Assembly: GCF_016429015.1 (NCBI RefSeq)
Contig: NZ_JAELTU010000044.1
Coordinates: forward strand, 1 to 45,991
Reading direction: 5' to 3'
DNA: 45,991 bases
Origin: Rhizobium sp. ASV20
GTDB taxonomy: Bacteria; Pseudomonadota; Alphaproteobacteria; Rhizobiales; Rhizobiaceae
Shown: piece by piece, positions 1-8,523 of the stretch
Layout of the letters: each line of letters begins with the position of its first letter
Position numbering within the stretch: position 1 is the first letter of the stretch
Position numbers and translations under genes: made by a program
The notes under the pieces: generated by a model
The model's database searches: none
What the model saw: the letters and a program-made list of their open reading frames with translations, nothing else
What the model was told of the DNA's origin: nothing

Positions 1-997
1 AAACCGGCTGGTCGATAAGCTTTGGCTGCCAGCCGGGGGCTGCGATCATCAGCGGCACGCGGGCGGAGCCTTCAAAGAAGTTCATCTTGAACCAGAGGCC
101 ACGCTCGCCGAGCATGTCGCCGTGATCAGAGACGAAGAGAATGATGGTATTTTCGGCCATGCGGCCGCGCTCGAGCGTTTCAAGAATCTCGCCGATCTTC
201 TCGTCGACATAGGAGATGTTGGCGAAGTAGCCGCGTCGCGCCCGGCGAATCTGCTCCGGCGTAATGTCGAAGGCGGTGTGATCGCAGGCCTTCATCAGCC
301 GCTGCGAATGCGGGTCCTGCCGATCGAAGGGAATTTCGCCCACTTCAGGGTCGAGCGCCGGGCAATCCTCATAGAGATCCCAGAAGCGGCGCCGCGCGAC
401 GTAAGGATCGTGCGGATGCGTGAAGCTGACGGTCAGGCACCAGGGTCTTTCGTCTTGGCGACGGGAAAGGTCGTAGAGCTTGCGGTTGGCGTGATAGGCG
501 ACCTCGTCGTCATATTCCATCTGGTTGGTAATCTCGGCAACACCGGCCCCGGTCACCGAGCCGAGATTGTGATACCACCAGTCGATGCGCTCGCCGGGTT
601 TCGTGTAGTCCGGCGTCCAGCCGAAGTCGGCGGGATAGATGTCTGTCGTCAGCCGCTCCTCGAAGCCGTGCATCTGGTCCGGGCCGACGAAATGCATCTT
701 GCCTGACAGCGCCGTCTGGTAGCCGGCGGCGCGCAGGTGATGCGCAAAGGTCGGAATATCCGAGCAGAACTCCGCGGCATTGTCGTAGACGCGCGTACGG
801 CTCGGCAGCTGTCCGGACATGAAGGAGGCGCGCGCCGGCGCGCAGAGCGGGCTTGCGGTGTAGCTGTTGGCAAAGCGCACGGAGCGCTTCGCCAAGGCTT
901 TCAGGACCGGAGCATGCAGGAATTCTGCTGGCCCGTCGGGAAACAATGTCCCGTTGAACTGATCGACCATGAGGATGAGGATATTCGGGCGGGACAT
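1..997 (-). CDS. betC: Choline-sulfatase, N-terminal part (cut by window edge)
   Basis: Hydrolyses choline-O-sulfate to choline and sulfate in the cytoplasm, feeding glycine betaine synthesis or growth on choline. The frame opens at 997 with MSRPNILILMVDQF, the usual arylsulfatase-superfamily start with a metal-binding Asp. The motif LCAPAR (Cys52-x-Pro-x-Arg) is the site where Cys is converted to formylglycine. Further landmarks are SGKMHF, THPHDPY and SDHGDMLGE, all typical of this family. About 332 residues are visible; the family is about 500 long, so the C-terminus lies left of base 1. The start lies 20 bases after the choX stop, so the two are probably cotranscribed. The call is firm from the motifs plus the choX and LysR neighbours. 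Confidence 0.95.
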   Translation of the reverse strand, partial: MSRPNILILMVDQFNGTLFPDGPAEFLHAPVLKALAKRSVRFANSYTASPLCAPARASFMSGQLPSRTRVYDNAAEFCSDIPTFAHHLRAAGYQTALSGKMHFVGPDQMHGFEERLTTDIYPADFGWTPDYTKPGERIDWWYHNLGSVTGAGVAEITNQMEYDDEVAYHANRKLYDLSRRQDERPWCLTVSFTHPHDPYVARRRFWDLYEDCPALDPEVGEIPFDRQDPHSQRLMKACDHTAFDITPEQIRRARRGYFANISYVDEKIGEILETLERGRMAENTIILFVSDHGDMLGERGLWFKMNFFEGSARVPLMIAAPGWQPKLIDQPV

Positions 998-1017
998 ATT
1001 CGTGTCTTTCCAGAGAA

Positions 1018-1965
1018 TCAGAGGCCGATGGCGGCTTTGACGGCGTCGAGGCCGGGCTTGCCGTCAATAGTGGTGACGCCGGCAAGCCAGGGCGTCAAGG
1101 CATCTGGATGCGCCTTCAACCAGGCTGTCGCCGCATCCTTGGCGGTCTCGCCGCCGAGGATCGAACCCATCAGCGAATTCTCCATGCCGATGTCGAAAGT
1201 CAGGTTGTGAAAGAGCTTGGCGGCATTCGGGCATTGCGCCGACCAACCGGTGCGCGCCAGCGTATAGACTTCGGCCCCGCCGTAATTCGCACCGAAATAG
1301 GCATCGCCGCCGGCTAGATAGGCGATCTTGAACCGCTCGTTCATCGGATGCGGTGCCCAGGCGAGGAAGACGATTGCCTGCTTGTCCTTCGAGGCGCGTT
1401 CGACCTGTGAGAGCATGGCCTGCTCACTCGATTCCACCAGCTCCCAGCCCTTGAGGCCGAAGTCGTTAGCATCGATCATCTTCTGGATATTGGCATTGGC
1501 AGGTGCGCCCGGCTCGATGCCGTAGATCTTGCGGCTGAAATCGTCGGCATGTTTCTGCAGATCTACAAAGTCCTTGATGCCCTTGTCGGCAACGTAAGTC
1601 GGGACCGCGAGCGTGAACTTCGCACCCTGAAGGTTGCGGTTCAGCACCTCGATGGCCTTTGCCTTGTTGAGGTCGTCGACGAAGGCCTTCTGCGCCGGCA
1701 TCCAGTTGCCGAGGAAGACATCGATCTCGCCCGTTTTCATCGCCTGATAGCCGATGGGCACGGAGAGGGTCTTGATGTCAGGCTCGTAGCCGAGTGCGGT
1801 CAGCAATACGCCGGTCACACCATTGGTGGAGGTGATGTCGGTCCAGCCGGGATCTGACAGGTGAATCGTCTTGCAGCTGTCACCATCGGCCCGGGCGGCA
1901 CCGGCGAAGGAAAGAACGGAAAGAAGAGCGCCGGCGGCGAGCCGGCCCATTGCAGACATGCGCAT
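1018..1965 (-). CDS. choX: Choline ABC transporter, periplasmic choline-binding protein
   Basis: Periplasmic receptor that binds choline (or acetylcholine) for an ABC importer of the ChoXWV type. An N-terminal signal peptide is clear: two basic residues, a hydrophobic stretch, and cleavage after the AARA near residue 26. The mature protein has the OpuAC-like fold signature (SDPGWTDITSTNG, then GEIDVFLGNWMP), with conserved aromatic residues of the kind that cage quaternary ammonium groups. The length, 315 residues, is normal. It is the first gene of a choX-betC unit, divergent from the LysR regulator. No permease or ATPase gene is visible here, so the partners must lie elsewhere or beyond the left edge. 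Confidence 0.92.
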   Translation of the reverse strand: MRMSAMGRLAAGALLSVLSFAGAARADGDSCKTIHLSDPGWTDITSTNGVTGVLLTALGYEPDIKTLSVPIGYQAMKTGEIDVFLGNWMPAQKAFVDDLNKAKAIEVLNRNLQGAKFTLAVPTYVADKGIKDFVDLQKHADDFSRKIYGIEPGAPANANIQKMIDANDFGLKGWELVESSEQAMLSQVERASKDKQAIVFLAWAPHPMNERFKIAYLAGGDAYFGANYGGAEVYTLARTGWSAQCPNAAKLFHNLTFDIGMENSLMGSILGGETAKDAATAWLKAHPDALTPWLAGVTTIDGKPGLDAVKAAIGL

Positions 1966-2006
1966 GACGATGGTTCCCTCTTGTTATTGGATTATTTTAT
2001 TGAACA

Positions 2007-2027
2007 TCACTAGAGTTCTCGCTGTGA
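2007..2027. promoter_or_regulatory. Possible LysR operator between choX and the regulator gene
   Basis: The only spacer between the divergent choX and LysR genes holds TCAC, 13 bases, GTGA, with an inner GAG-TT-CTC dyad that is one base off centre. Its place between a LysR gene and its likely target suggests an operator. The symmetry is imperfect and no footprint is known. Confidence 0.35.
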
Positions 2028-2064
2028 AGCAGGCATTTTTCGATGGGTGCCAAAAGGAAATTTT

Positions 2065-2973
2065 ATGGCTGAACGTTTGGTCGATCTTGGCTGGCTGCGG
2101 ATATTCATGGAAGTTGGCCGCTCCGGGAGCCTGTCCGCTGCGGCCGCGGCGCTTGGTCTGACGCAGCCCGCCGTCAGCTATCAGATCCGCCGCATCGAAG
2201 AGCAGATGGGTGTCTCTCTGTTTCGCCGCCAGCATCGCGGTGTCGCGCTCTCGCCGGAAGGGCAGCGCCTGTTCGAGATCGTCGAGAGGGCGGTCGGCGG
2301 TGTCGATGGTCTGGTGCGCAGTTTCCGTGTCGAGGCGGAGCGGCCGTCCGTTCGCCTGCGGACGGACTACGCCTTTTCCGCTCTCTGGCTGATTCCCCGC
2401 ATGCATGCATTCCGGCTTCTCCATCCCGAAGTCGATATCCAGATCGTCGCCACGCAGCGGCTTGATCGCGGTGCTCCGGAGAGCGGCGATATCGCCGTCT
2501 TCTTCGGCACGCGTGATGAATTCGGTCCCGCATCGAAACTGCTCTTGCCGGAGAGGGTCGTGCCGATCTGTACCAAGGGGTTCGCGGAGCGCCACGGTCC
2601 ATTCAGCGATCCCTCGCGACTGGCCGGCACCACGCTTGTTCACCTCGATTCCGAGATGCCGTCGGCTTGGTTCGATTGGGAAAGCTATCTTTCCGCCTTC
2701 GGCATTACCCGGGAAGTCTATGCCGGCCGTGGCGATCTGCGCTTCAATACCTACTCGCTGGTCGTACAGGCCGCGCTCAGCGAGCAGGGGGTTGCGATCG
2801 GATGGATGGGGCTGGTCGACTCGTTGCTTGCCGCCCGTACCCTGGTGACGGCTGGACCTATATTGGAGGCGCCGGCGCGCGGCTACTGGCTGCTGCCGCC
2901 GGCCGCACCAAGCCCGCATGCCGAGCATCTGGCGGAATGGCTGGTTGCGGAAGCCGCTGCCGGGCAAGGATGA
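2065..2973 (+). CDS. LysR-type regulator of choline-sulfate utilisation
   Basis: DNA-binding regulator, probably controlling the divergent choX-betC unit. The N-terminal winged helix-turn-helix (about residues 8-66: FMEVGRSGSLSAAAAALG, then TQPAVSYQIRRIEEQMG) is classic LysR and is followed by a substrate-binding domain. I place the start at the ATG at 2065 because AAAAGGAAA lies at the right distance upstream; a GTG 18 bases earlier has no such site. The length of 302 residues is normal. The trio LysR / choline-binding protein / choline-sulfatase is a recurrent arrangement in proteobacteria, which supports the assignment. The effector (choline sulfate or choline) is inferred. The gene ends one base before the end of the convergent otsA. 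Confidence 0.85.
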   Translation: MAERLVDLGWLRIFMEVGRSGSLSAAAAALGLTQPAVSYQIRRIEEQMGVSLFRRQHRGVALSPEGQRLFEIVERAVGGVDGLVRSFRVEAERPSVRLRTDYAFSALWLIPRMHAFRLLHPEVDIQIVATQRLDRGAPESGDIAVFFGTRDEFGPASKLLLPERVVPICTKGFAERHGPFSDPSRLAGTTLVHLDSEMPSAWFDWESYLSAFGITREVYAGRGDLRFNTYSLVVQAALSEQGVAIGWMGLVDSLLAARTLVTAGPILEAPARGYWLLPPAAPSPHAEHLAEWLVAEAAAGQG

Positions 2974-2974
2974 T

Positions 2975-4351
2975 CTATTCCGCCGTCAGGTCGTTGAGAA
3001 ACGTCTCGCACCAGTGCGATACGTCATGCTCCAGCAGATAGTCCATCATGCCGCGCCAGCGTTCCTGCCGCTCCTGCAGCGGCATGTTGACGGCGCGCGC
3101 CAGCGCATTGGCTGTGCCGTCGACATCGTAGGGGTTGACCAGCAAGGCGCCGTCCAGCTTGCGCGCCGCGCCGGCAAAGCGCGAGAGTACCAGCACACCA
3201 GGATCTTCAGGATCCTGTGCGGCGACATATTCCTTGGCGACAAGGTTCATGCCGTCGCGTAGCGGCGTCACCAGCCCGACCTTGGCGAGCCTGTAAAGAC
3301 CGGCCAGTATGGGGCGGCTGATCGAGCGGTTGATATAGCGGATCGGCACCCAGTCGACTGTTCCGATCGCGCCGTTGACCCGGCCCGCCTGTTCGGCGAC
3401 GGCGTTCTGCATCGCCTCGTATTCCGGCACCTCCGAGCGCGATTTCGGGGTGATCTGCAGATAGGTGATGCTGCGCTGGTGAGCGGGATTGTTGGTGATG
3501 AAACGTTCGAAGGCGTCAATGCGCTGGGTAATGCCCTTGGAATAATCGAGCCGGTCGACGCCAAGGATCAGATCGCGGCCTTCGATGCTCTTGCGCACCT
3601 TCTGTACCATGCTGTGGGATGCGGCCTTGCGAGCGAAAGCAGCGAAGGCTGCCGTTTCGATGCCGATCGAATAAGCGCCGCCCCGGAAATCGTGGCCGTG
3701 GGCGCTGAAGTGACCGGGGCTTTTCTCGATGCCCATGCCTTCACGCTTCAGGCAGCCTGCAAAATTCTCAAGGTCATGCTCGGTCTGAAAGCCGAGGAGG
3801 TCGTATGAAGAGAGGCCACGCATGATTTCCTCATGCACCGGCATGGCGAGCACAACGTCCGCCGGTGGCCAGGGAATGTGAAGGAAGAAGCCGATGCGGT
3901 TCTTCAATCCCATCTGCCGCAGTTCTGCCGCCAAAGGGATGAGGTGGTAATCATGGACCCAGATGATGTCGTCGGGCTCGATCAGCGGCGCCAGCCGATG
4001 GGCAAAGAAGCGATTGACGCGAAAATAGCCTGTCATTTCCTTGCGGGCATATTCGGCCAGATCGAGCCGATAGTGGCAGATTGGCCAGAGCACCCGATTG
4101 GCAAAGCCTTGATAATATTCCTCGACATCTTTTTGCGTCAGATCGGTCAGGGCGTAGGTGATATTGCCGTCCTTGGTCATCAGCAGCGGTTCAGGTTCGG
4201 CTTCGCCGCTGGATTTACCGGACCAGCCCATCCAGATGCCGCCGCGCTCGGCAAGGGCGGCCTGCAGCGCCACGGCAAGGCCGCCGGCTGCTGCCGCGCC
4301 CTTGTGATCGGGCACGGAAACACGATTCGAAACGATGATGAGACGACTCAC
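2975..4351 (-). CDS. otsA: Trehalose-6-phosphate synthase (GT20)
   Basis: Transfers glucose from UDP-glucose to glucose-6-phosphate to give trehalose-6-phosphate, the first step of trehalose synthesis for osmotic and desiccation tolerance. Family landmarks are RLIIVSNRV at the N-terminus, IWVHDYHLIPL, GFFLHIPWP, the sugar-nucleotide site GVDRLDYSKGI, and TPLRDGMNLVAKEYVA. I choose the GTG at 4351, which has AAGGAAG six bases upstream, giving 458 residues beginning at the conserved strand; the open frame extends 13 codons further without support. It follows otsB by 50 bases in the same direction, so the pair makes and dephosphorylates the same intermediate. Confidence is high for function and good for the GTG start. 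Confidence 0.95.
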   Translation of the reverse strand: MSRLIIVSNRVSVPDHKGAAAAGGLAVALQAALAERGGIWMGWSGKSSGEAEPEPLLMTKDGNITYALTDLTQKDVEEYYQGFANRVLWPICHYRLDLAEYARKEMTGYFRVNRFFAHRLAPLIEPDDIIWVHDYHLIPLAAELRQMGLKNRIGFFLHIPWPPADVVLAMPVHEEIMRGLSSYDLLGFQTEHDLENFAGCLKREGMGIEKSPGHFSAHGHDFRGGAYSIGIETAAFAAFARKAASHSMVQKVRKSIEGRDLILGVDRLDYSKGITQRIDAFERFITNNPAHQRSITYLQITPKSRSEVPEYEAMQNAVAEQAGRVNGAIGTVDWVPIRYINRSISRPILAGLYRLAKVGLVTPLRDGMNLVAKEYVAAQDPEDPGVLVLSRFAGAARKLDGALLVNPYDVDGTANALARAVNMPLQERQERWRGMMDYLLEHDVSHWCETFLNDLTAE

Positions 4352-4401
4352 GAATTCTTCCTTTCGAGAAGGCTGAGAAGGCGCAACCACGATTGACGCG
4401 G

Positions 4402-5196
4402 TTACTTGACGAGCGTTCCCAGCACGTCCCTTAAACGCACAGGCGAGGCAATGGATGCACGCGCAAGCGTTTTTCCGTTGGTGTCGCCAATGCGCACGGA
4501 TTGGCCGCCGACACGGTTTGCAGCTGCAAACATCGTCTCGTCGGTCACATCGTCGCCGATGGTAATCGGCCGTCGGCCCGCGAAGGGCTCTTCGGCAAGA
4601 AAGGCCTCAACAGCATGCCCTTTGCTCGCATGAGCGGGGCAGATCTCGATCACCTTCTTGCCGTGCTGAAGGTTCCAGTCCGGGCCGGCTTCGTCCAGAT
4701 GGCGCTGCATGGCTTCGCCGATCTCGACCTCGCTTGCGGGTGCGTGCCGGAAGTGAACCGCGACGGCCGCTCCCTTATCCTCGACGATAGCGCCGGGCCA
4801 GGCCGTGGCTTCACGCTGGATGACCTGCTTCATATCCTGGAAGGCAGGCGGAATATGCGCGCGCCGCAGCCTTCCGGCGGCATCGCGGCGCTCCGCGCCA
4901 TGCAGGCCGGCGACGGGGAAGCGGAAAGGACCAAAGAGGGGGTCGACGAATTCGATGGCGCGACCGGTCACCAATGCCAGCGCGCCGCCAAGTTGCCGCG
5001 AGAGCGCGTGGAGCATACCCGGCAGATAGTCCGGCACGACGATCGCCTCCGGCCTTTCGGCGAGATCGAGCAAGGTTCCGTCGATATCGAGGAACAAGGC
5101 CCAATCCTGCGGATACAATGAGAGTGCGGTAAGGGCCGGCTCTTTCAGCGGCCTCGGTTCGGCTTCGCCCTCGTTGGGCTGTTCCTGAGAAGACAT
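4402..5196 (-). CDS. otsB: Trehalose-6-phosphate phosphatase
   Basis: Removes the phosphate from trehalose-6-phosphate to yield trehalose. It is a HAD-superfamily enzyme: the catalytic loop FLDIDGT has the nucleophile Asp37 and the acid/base Asp39. The second-motif Thr is in LVTGR, and the metal-binding loop is TIGDDVTDE near the C-terminus. The length of 264 residues matches bacterial OtsB. It lies upstream of otsA on the same strand, so it is the first gene of an otsB-otsA operon. A terminator-like hairpin 55 bases upstream separates it from the small unit at 5.3 kb. Confidence 0.94.
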   Translation of the reverse strand: MSSQEQPNEGEAEPRPLKEPALTALSLYPQDWALFLDIDGTLLDLAERPEAIVVPDYLPGMLHALSRQLGGALALVTGRAIEFVDPLFGPFRFPVAGLHGAERRDAAGRLRRAHIPPAFQDMKQVIQREATAWPGAIVEDKGAAVAVHFRHAPASEVEIGEAMQRHLDEAGPDWNLQHGKKVIEICPAHASKGHAVEAFLAEEPFAGRRPITIGDDVTDETMFAAANRVGGQSVRIGDTNGKTLARASIASPVRLRDVLGTLVK

Positions 5197-5250
5197 GCAG
5201 GGTTAGCTAAGGCGCTCTTCCAATTTGGCAAGGCAAAAAACGAAAAGCTG

Positions 5251-5281
5251 AAAATCAAAAGGGGCCGCCTTAAGCGACCCC
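5251..5281 (-). terminator. Rho-independent terminator of the small unit at 5.3 kb
   Basis: On the minus strand GGGGTCGC pairs with GCGGCCCC around a five-base loop (TTAAG), with one G-T pair, and is followed by TTTTGATTTT. It lies downstream of the 24-codon ORF and upstream of otsB. Confidence 0.75.
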
Positions 5282-5338
5282 CCATGAGCTTTGGCCCGTA
5301 ACTGGCCTGAAGCGAAGACCGCTTCGGGAAGGTGTTGA

Positions 5339-5413
5339 TCAGGGCGAGGGCTGCCTCGCAACGTTCACGACCATTTCCATGCCAGATACCAAGACCGAAA
5401 TCCCACTAGACAT
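5339..5413 (-). CDS. Possible 24-residue small protein
   Basis: Short open frame ATG to TGA, reading MSSGISVLVSGMEMVVNVAR and then four more residues. It is preceded by GGAAGGTGATCC ending one base before the ATG; this is nearly the exact complement of the 3' end of 16S rRNA, though the core lies rather close to the start codon. The peptide is moderately hydrophobic with no recognised domain. Downstream are two small hairpins (5309-5325 and 5293-5307) and a terminator, so the unit looks like a short self-contained transcript. I do not recognise the family. It could be a translated small protein, a leader peptide, or part of a dual-function RNA. It is too short for standard gene finders. Confidence 0.45.
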   Translation of the reverse strand: MSSGISVLVSGMEMVVNVARQPSP

Positions 5414-5745
5414 TGGATCACCTTCCTTTCGTTACGTTTCAGACACAGTAAAGGTAGCTCAAATTCGAGCCGATGCAAGGGGCACCGTCCGAGAGAGCTT
5501 CAAACTTATTATCGCTTTGAAATGTCCAGCCGCGCGAAATCTCGATCGTAACTCGGTGGCGGCAGGGTTCACGAAGAAAACACGGCGATGACAAACGTGA
5601 TCGGACGAAGCGGCAAATATCTGTCATCTTGCGCCCTACGGCATGGAAAATTAAGGCTTTATTACCCATTCCGAATAAACAATCGTCCAAGATTTGCCAT
5701 TCTCCCGCGAGACAGGAACACAGCGGGAATCGGAGTAAGAGACGC
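5414..5745. other. Gene-free stretch of about 330 bases
   Basis: It lies between the small minus-strand unit and the plus-strand glutamine amidotransferase and presumably holds divergent promoters. Open frames cross it on both strands, but none has a convincing ribosome binding site or a family-like sequence. I see no strong inverted repeat here. Confidence 0.5.
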
Positions 5746-6561
5746 ATGTGTCGTTGGGCAGCCTATCGTGGAGACCCCCTCTATCTGGAGGAGCTGGTGT
5801 CTTCGCCTGCCCACTCCCTGATCGAACAATCCCATTGCGCCACGCGCGCCAAGACGGCGACCAATGGCGATGGTTTTGGCATCGCCTGGTACGGTGACCG
5901 GCCGGAGCCGGGCCGCTACCGCGACATCCTGCCTGCCTGGTCCGATTGCAATCTGAAGAGCCTGGCGCGGCAGATCCGATCGCCGCTCTTCCTCGCCCAT
6001 GTCCGCGCCGCTACCGGCGGCGGCACGCGGCGCGACAATTGCCATCCCTTCGTCTTCGAGAACTGGTCGTTCCAGCACAATGGTCAGATCTCCAATTTCG
6101 ACCGCCTGCGCCGGCCGATGGAAGCCATGCTCGACGACAGGCTGTTCCATGCCCGCAGCGGCACGACCGATTCAGAACTTCTTTTCCTGTTGGCGATGCA
6201 GTTCGGCATGGCTGCCAATCCAATCGCGGCCATGGCGGAAGCCATCGGCTTCGTCGAAGGCCTCTCGCTGCACCTGACAGGTTCGGTGCTGGTGCGATTC
6301 ACCGCCGCATTTTCCGACGGCAGGTCGCTCTATGCCATCCGCTATGCGACCGACCGCAAGGCGCCGACCCTCTATGCCTCGCCGGTCGGATCAGGCAATT
6401 GCCTCGTGTCGGAACCGCTGAACGACGATGTCGATGCCTGGCGTGAAATTCCCGACGGCAGCGCCGTGATGATAGACGATACCGGCGTGCATGTCCGGCC
6501 GTTCCAACCGGAAGAGCGCGTGCCCGATGAGGTCCGGACGCCAGCCGCTATCTCTGCGTGA
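5746..6561 (+). CDS. Class II glutamine amidotransferase (YafJ-like)
   Basis: N-terminal nucleophile (Ntn) glutamine amidotransferase domain protein that would release ammonia from glutamine. The protein starts MCRWAAYRGDP, so processing of Met1 exposes Cys2, the catalytic nucleophile, which fixes the ATG at 5746; CGGAGTAAGA lies just upstream. Other motifs are GFGIAWYG, FLAHVRAAT (the conserved Arg of the glutamine pocket), NCHPFVFENWSFQHNG and GTTDSELLF. The length of 271 residues suits the YafJ group, which lacks an attached synthetase domain; its acceptor substrate is unknown. The 3' end overlaps the convergent coaBC by 14 bases. Confidence 0.88.
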   Translation: MCRWAAYRGDPLYLEELVSSPAHSLIEQSHCATRAKTATNGDGFGIAWYGDRPEPGRYRDILPAWSDCNLKSLARQIRSPLFLAHVRAATGGGTRRDNCHPFVFENWSFQHNGQISNFDRLRRPMEAMLDDRLFHARSGTTDSELLFLLAMQFGMAANPIAAMAEAIGFVEGLSLHLTGSVLVRFTAAFSDGRSLYAIRYATDRKAPTLYASPVGSGNCLVSEPLNDDVDAWREIPDGSAVMIDDTGVHVRPFQPEERVPDEVRTPAAISA

Positions 6562-7759
6562 TCTTCTCGGCGATCATCGCTGCAAGCCGTGTCGCCACCT
6601 CATCCTTATCGAGATCGGGCCATTGCTCGACGCCGCCATGGCTGATGATCTTCACGCGATTTCGCGTGCCGCCCATGATGCCGGTTGCCGGTGAAACGTC
6701 GTTGGCGACGATGAAGTCGGCTCCCTTGCGCTCCAGCTTCGCGCGGGCGTTGCTCTCTACATCCTGAGTCTCGGCGGCAAAGCCGATGACGAGTTTCGGC
6801 CGCTGGGTGTGGTGGCCAACGGTTTTCAATATGTCGGGGTTTTCAGTGAGCGCCAGCGTCGGGATCGACTCGCCCGGATGCTTCTTGATCTTCTGATCCG
6901 ATGCGGATGCGACGCGCCAGTCCGCGACCGCCGCCACCATCACGGCAATGTCGGCGGGAAGGGCGGCAAGCACGGCATCGCGCATCTCGTCGGCCCGCTC
7001 GACATGCACGACCTTGAGGCCGGCCGGATCAGTTATCGTGACGGGGCCGGAGACAAGGGTGACATCGGCACCAAGGGTGGCCAGTGCCGCCGCAATGGCA
7101 TGACCCTGGCGGCCGGAAGATCGGTTGGCGATGTAACGTACGGGGTCGATCGGCTCATGCGTCGGCCCGGAGGTGACGATCACCTTCTTGCCCGCAAGCG
7201 GCTTGGCGCCATTATCCAGTCGCATCTCCACGGCAGCGACGATATCAAGCGGCTCTGCCATCCGGCCGGCGCCGGCTTCTCCGCTTTCCGCCATCTCGCC
7301 GGTCATCGGCCCGATAAAGGCGATACCGTCTCCACGCAGCGTCTCGATGTTGCGCCTGGTCGCCGGATGCGACCACATCTTCGGGTTCATGGCGGGAGCG
7401 GCAAGAGCGGGCCGGTCCGTGGCAAGCAATATGGTCGAGGCAAGATCGTCCGCCAGCCCGTTTGCCATTTTGGCGAGCAGATCGGCGGTTGCCGGCGCGA
7501 TCAGCACGAGGTCGCAGTCGCGCGCCAGCCTGATATGGCCGACATCCTGTTCGTCCTGGCGCGAAAACAGATCGGTGAAGACATGGTCGGCGGCAAGCGC
7601 ACCGACGGCGAGCGGTGTGATGAATTGCTGCGCGCCCGAAGTCATGACGGGCCGCACGCTTGCGCCGCGCTCGCGCAGCCGGCGAATGAGGTCGAGGCTC
7701 TTATAGGCCGCGATGCCGCCGGAGATGATGAGAAGGATGCGCTTTCCTGCGAGAACCAT
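6548..7759 (-). CDS. coaBC: Bifunctional phosphopantothenoylcysteine synthetase/decarboxylase
   Basis: Carries out two consecutive steps of coenzyme A synthesis: CTP-dependent joining of cysteine to 4'-phosphopantothenate (CoaB), then FMN-dependent decarboxylation (CoaC). The CoaC half (about residues 1-185) shows GGIAAYKSLDLIRRL, the active-site segment around HIRLARDCD, and the flavin motif PAMNPKMW. The CoaB half begins near KKVIVTSGPTHEPIDPVRYI and includes NRSSGRQGHAIA. I take the ATG at 7759 (MVLAGKRILL, 403 residues), the usual family start; the open frame continues 33 codons upstream without homology. It is monocistronic as far as can be seen. Confidence 0.95.
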   Translation of the reverse strand: MVLAGKRILLIISGGIAAYKSLDLIRRLRERGASVRPVMTSGAQQFITPLAVGALAADHVFTDLFSRQDEQDVGHIRLARDCDLVLIAPATADLLAKMANGLADDLASTILLATDRPALAAPAMNPKMWSHPATRRNIETLRGDGIAFIGPMTGEMAESGEAGAGRMAEPLDIVAAVEMRLDNGAKPLAGKKVIVTSGPTHEPIDPVRYIANRSSGRQGHAIAAALATLGADVTLVSGPVTITDPAGLKVVHVERADEMRDAVLAALPADIAVMVAAVADWRVASASDQKIKKHPGESIPTLALTENPDILKTVGHHTQRPKLVIGFAAETQDVESNARAKLERKGADFIVANDVSPATGIMGGTRNRVKIISHGGVEQWPDLDKDEVATRLAAMIAEKITQR

Positions 7760-7977
7760 GCCTGAACCCGTCGCCTGTTCTTTTGTCCATAAGCCTAAGC
7801 CTTTGGCGGATAATAGGCAATCGCCGCGTGCCCTTATGGCATTGATAGCCCCACACATGCAGCGCGCGCTTTCGTGTGGGCAAGCCGGGCGATCACATCG
7901 ACATCAACTACTTATCATTTGCGGGAACCTCTCGGCTCGACAACATTGAACAGGTTAACGACCAAAGGAGCAACGCC

Positions 7978-8433
7978 TTGAAACTGATGAAACTCGCAAT
8001 GATCGCCCTGCCAATCATGGCCGCCGCCATGCCGGCCTTTGCCGAGCGCGCCTATTCGCCGCAAGAGCTGAAGAACAAGGAGATCGTTCTCGATTTCTAC
8101 CAGAAGGCGCTGAACGACAAGGACTTCGATGGCGCTTCCAAATATCTCGGCAAATACATCCAGCACAATCCGATGGCCGCCGACGGTCCGGAAGGGCTGC
8201 GCGGCTTCATCGATTATCTGAAGAAGGACTACCCGCAGTCGAAGAGCGAGATCAAGCGCGTGATGGTCGACGGTGACTATGTTATCCTGCGCGTCCATGC
8301 CGTTCGTCAGCCTGGCGACCGCGGCAGTGCCATCGTCGATATCTTCCGCCTTGAAGACAACAAGATCCAGGAACATTGGGATTCGGTACAGCCAATCCCC
8401 GAGACGTCGAAGAACACCAACACGATGTTCTGA
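7978..8433 (+). CDS. Secreted NTF2/SnoaL-like protein
   Basis: Small protein with an N-terminal signal peptide (hydrophobic stretch ending AMPAFA, cleavage before ERAYSP), so probably periplasmic. The mature part is a SnoaL/nuclear-transport-factor-2-like alpha+beta barrel: KEIVLDFYQKALNDKDFDGASKYL, then YIQHNP and VDIFRLEDNKIQEHWD. Such proteins include isomerases, hydrolases and binding proteins, and no substrate can be named. AAAGGAG lies seven bases before a TTG at 7978 but 16 before the ATG at 7987, so I favour the TTG start (151 residues). The gene is divergent from coaBC and ends before a strong hairpin. Confidence 0.75.
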   Translation: MKLMKLAMIALPIMAAAMPAFAERAYSPQELKNKEIVLDFYQKALNDKDFDGASKYLGKYIQHNPMAADGPEGLRGFIDYLKKDYPQSKSEIKRVMVDGDYVILRVHAVRQPGDRGSAIVDIFRLEDNKIQEHWDSVQPIPETSKNTNTMF

Positions 8434-8478
8434 TCGACTATCGTTTCAGGGGGGGAATGGGGGCTTCCCTCCCTGTGG

Positions 8479-8516
8479 CATCGCCTCGCAACGCGCCTCA
8501 GGCTTGCGAGGCGATG
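8479..8516. terminator. Hairpin terminator between convergent genes
   Basis: CATCGCCTCGCAA and TTGCGAGGCGATG form a perfect 13-bp stem around a 12-base loop, followed by TTTGTAT on the plus strand and ACAGGG on the minus strand. It lies between the convergent NTF2-like and SDR genes. The T tract is short, so termination is likely but not certain. Confidence 0.65.
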
Positions 8517-8523
8517 TTTGTAT

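Larger units (their letters stand above)
5251..5450 (-). ncRNA. Possible small structured RNA carrying the 24-codon ORF
   Basis: On the minus strand the 3' part shows three successive hairpins: GAAGCG/CGCTTC with a 5-base loop, GGCC/GGCC, and the terminator stem. It is bounded upstream by a weak promoter-like stretch (TTGCAT, 16 bases, TACCTT) near 5450-5480. The 5' end is a guess. No known RNA family was recognised. Confidence 0.3.

Noticed and set aside
5379..5591. 70-codon plus-strand frame
   Set aside because: No ribosome binding site or recognisable domain; it lies opposite the better-supported 24-codon unit.
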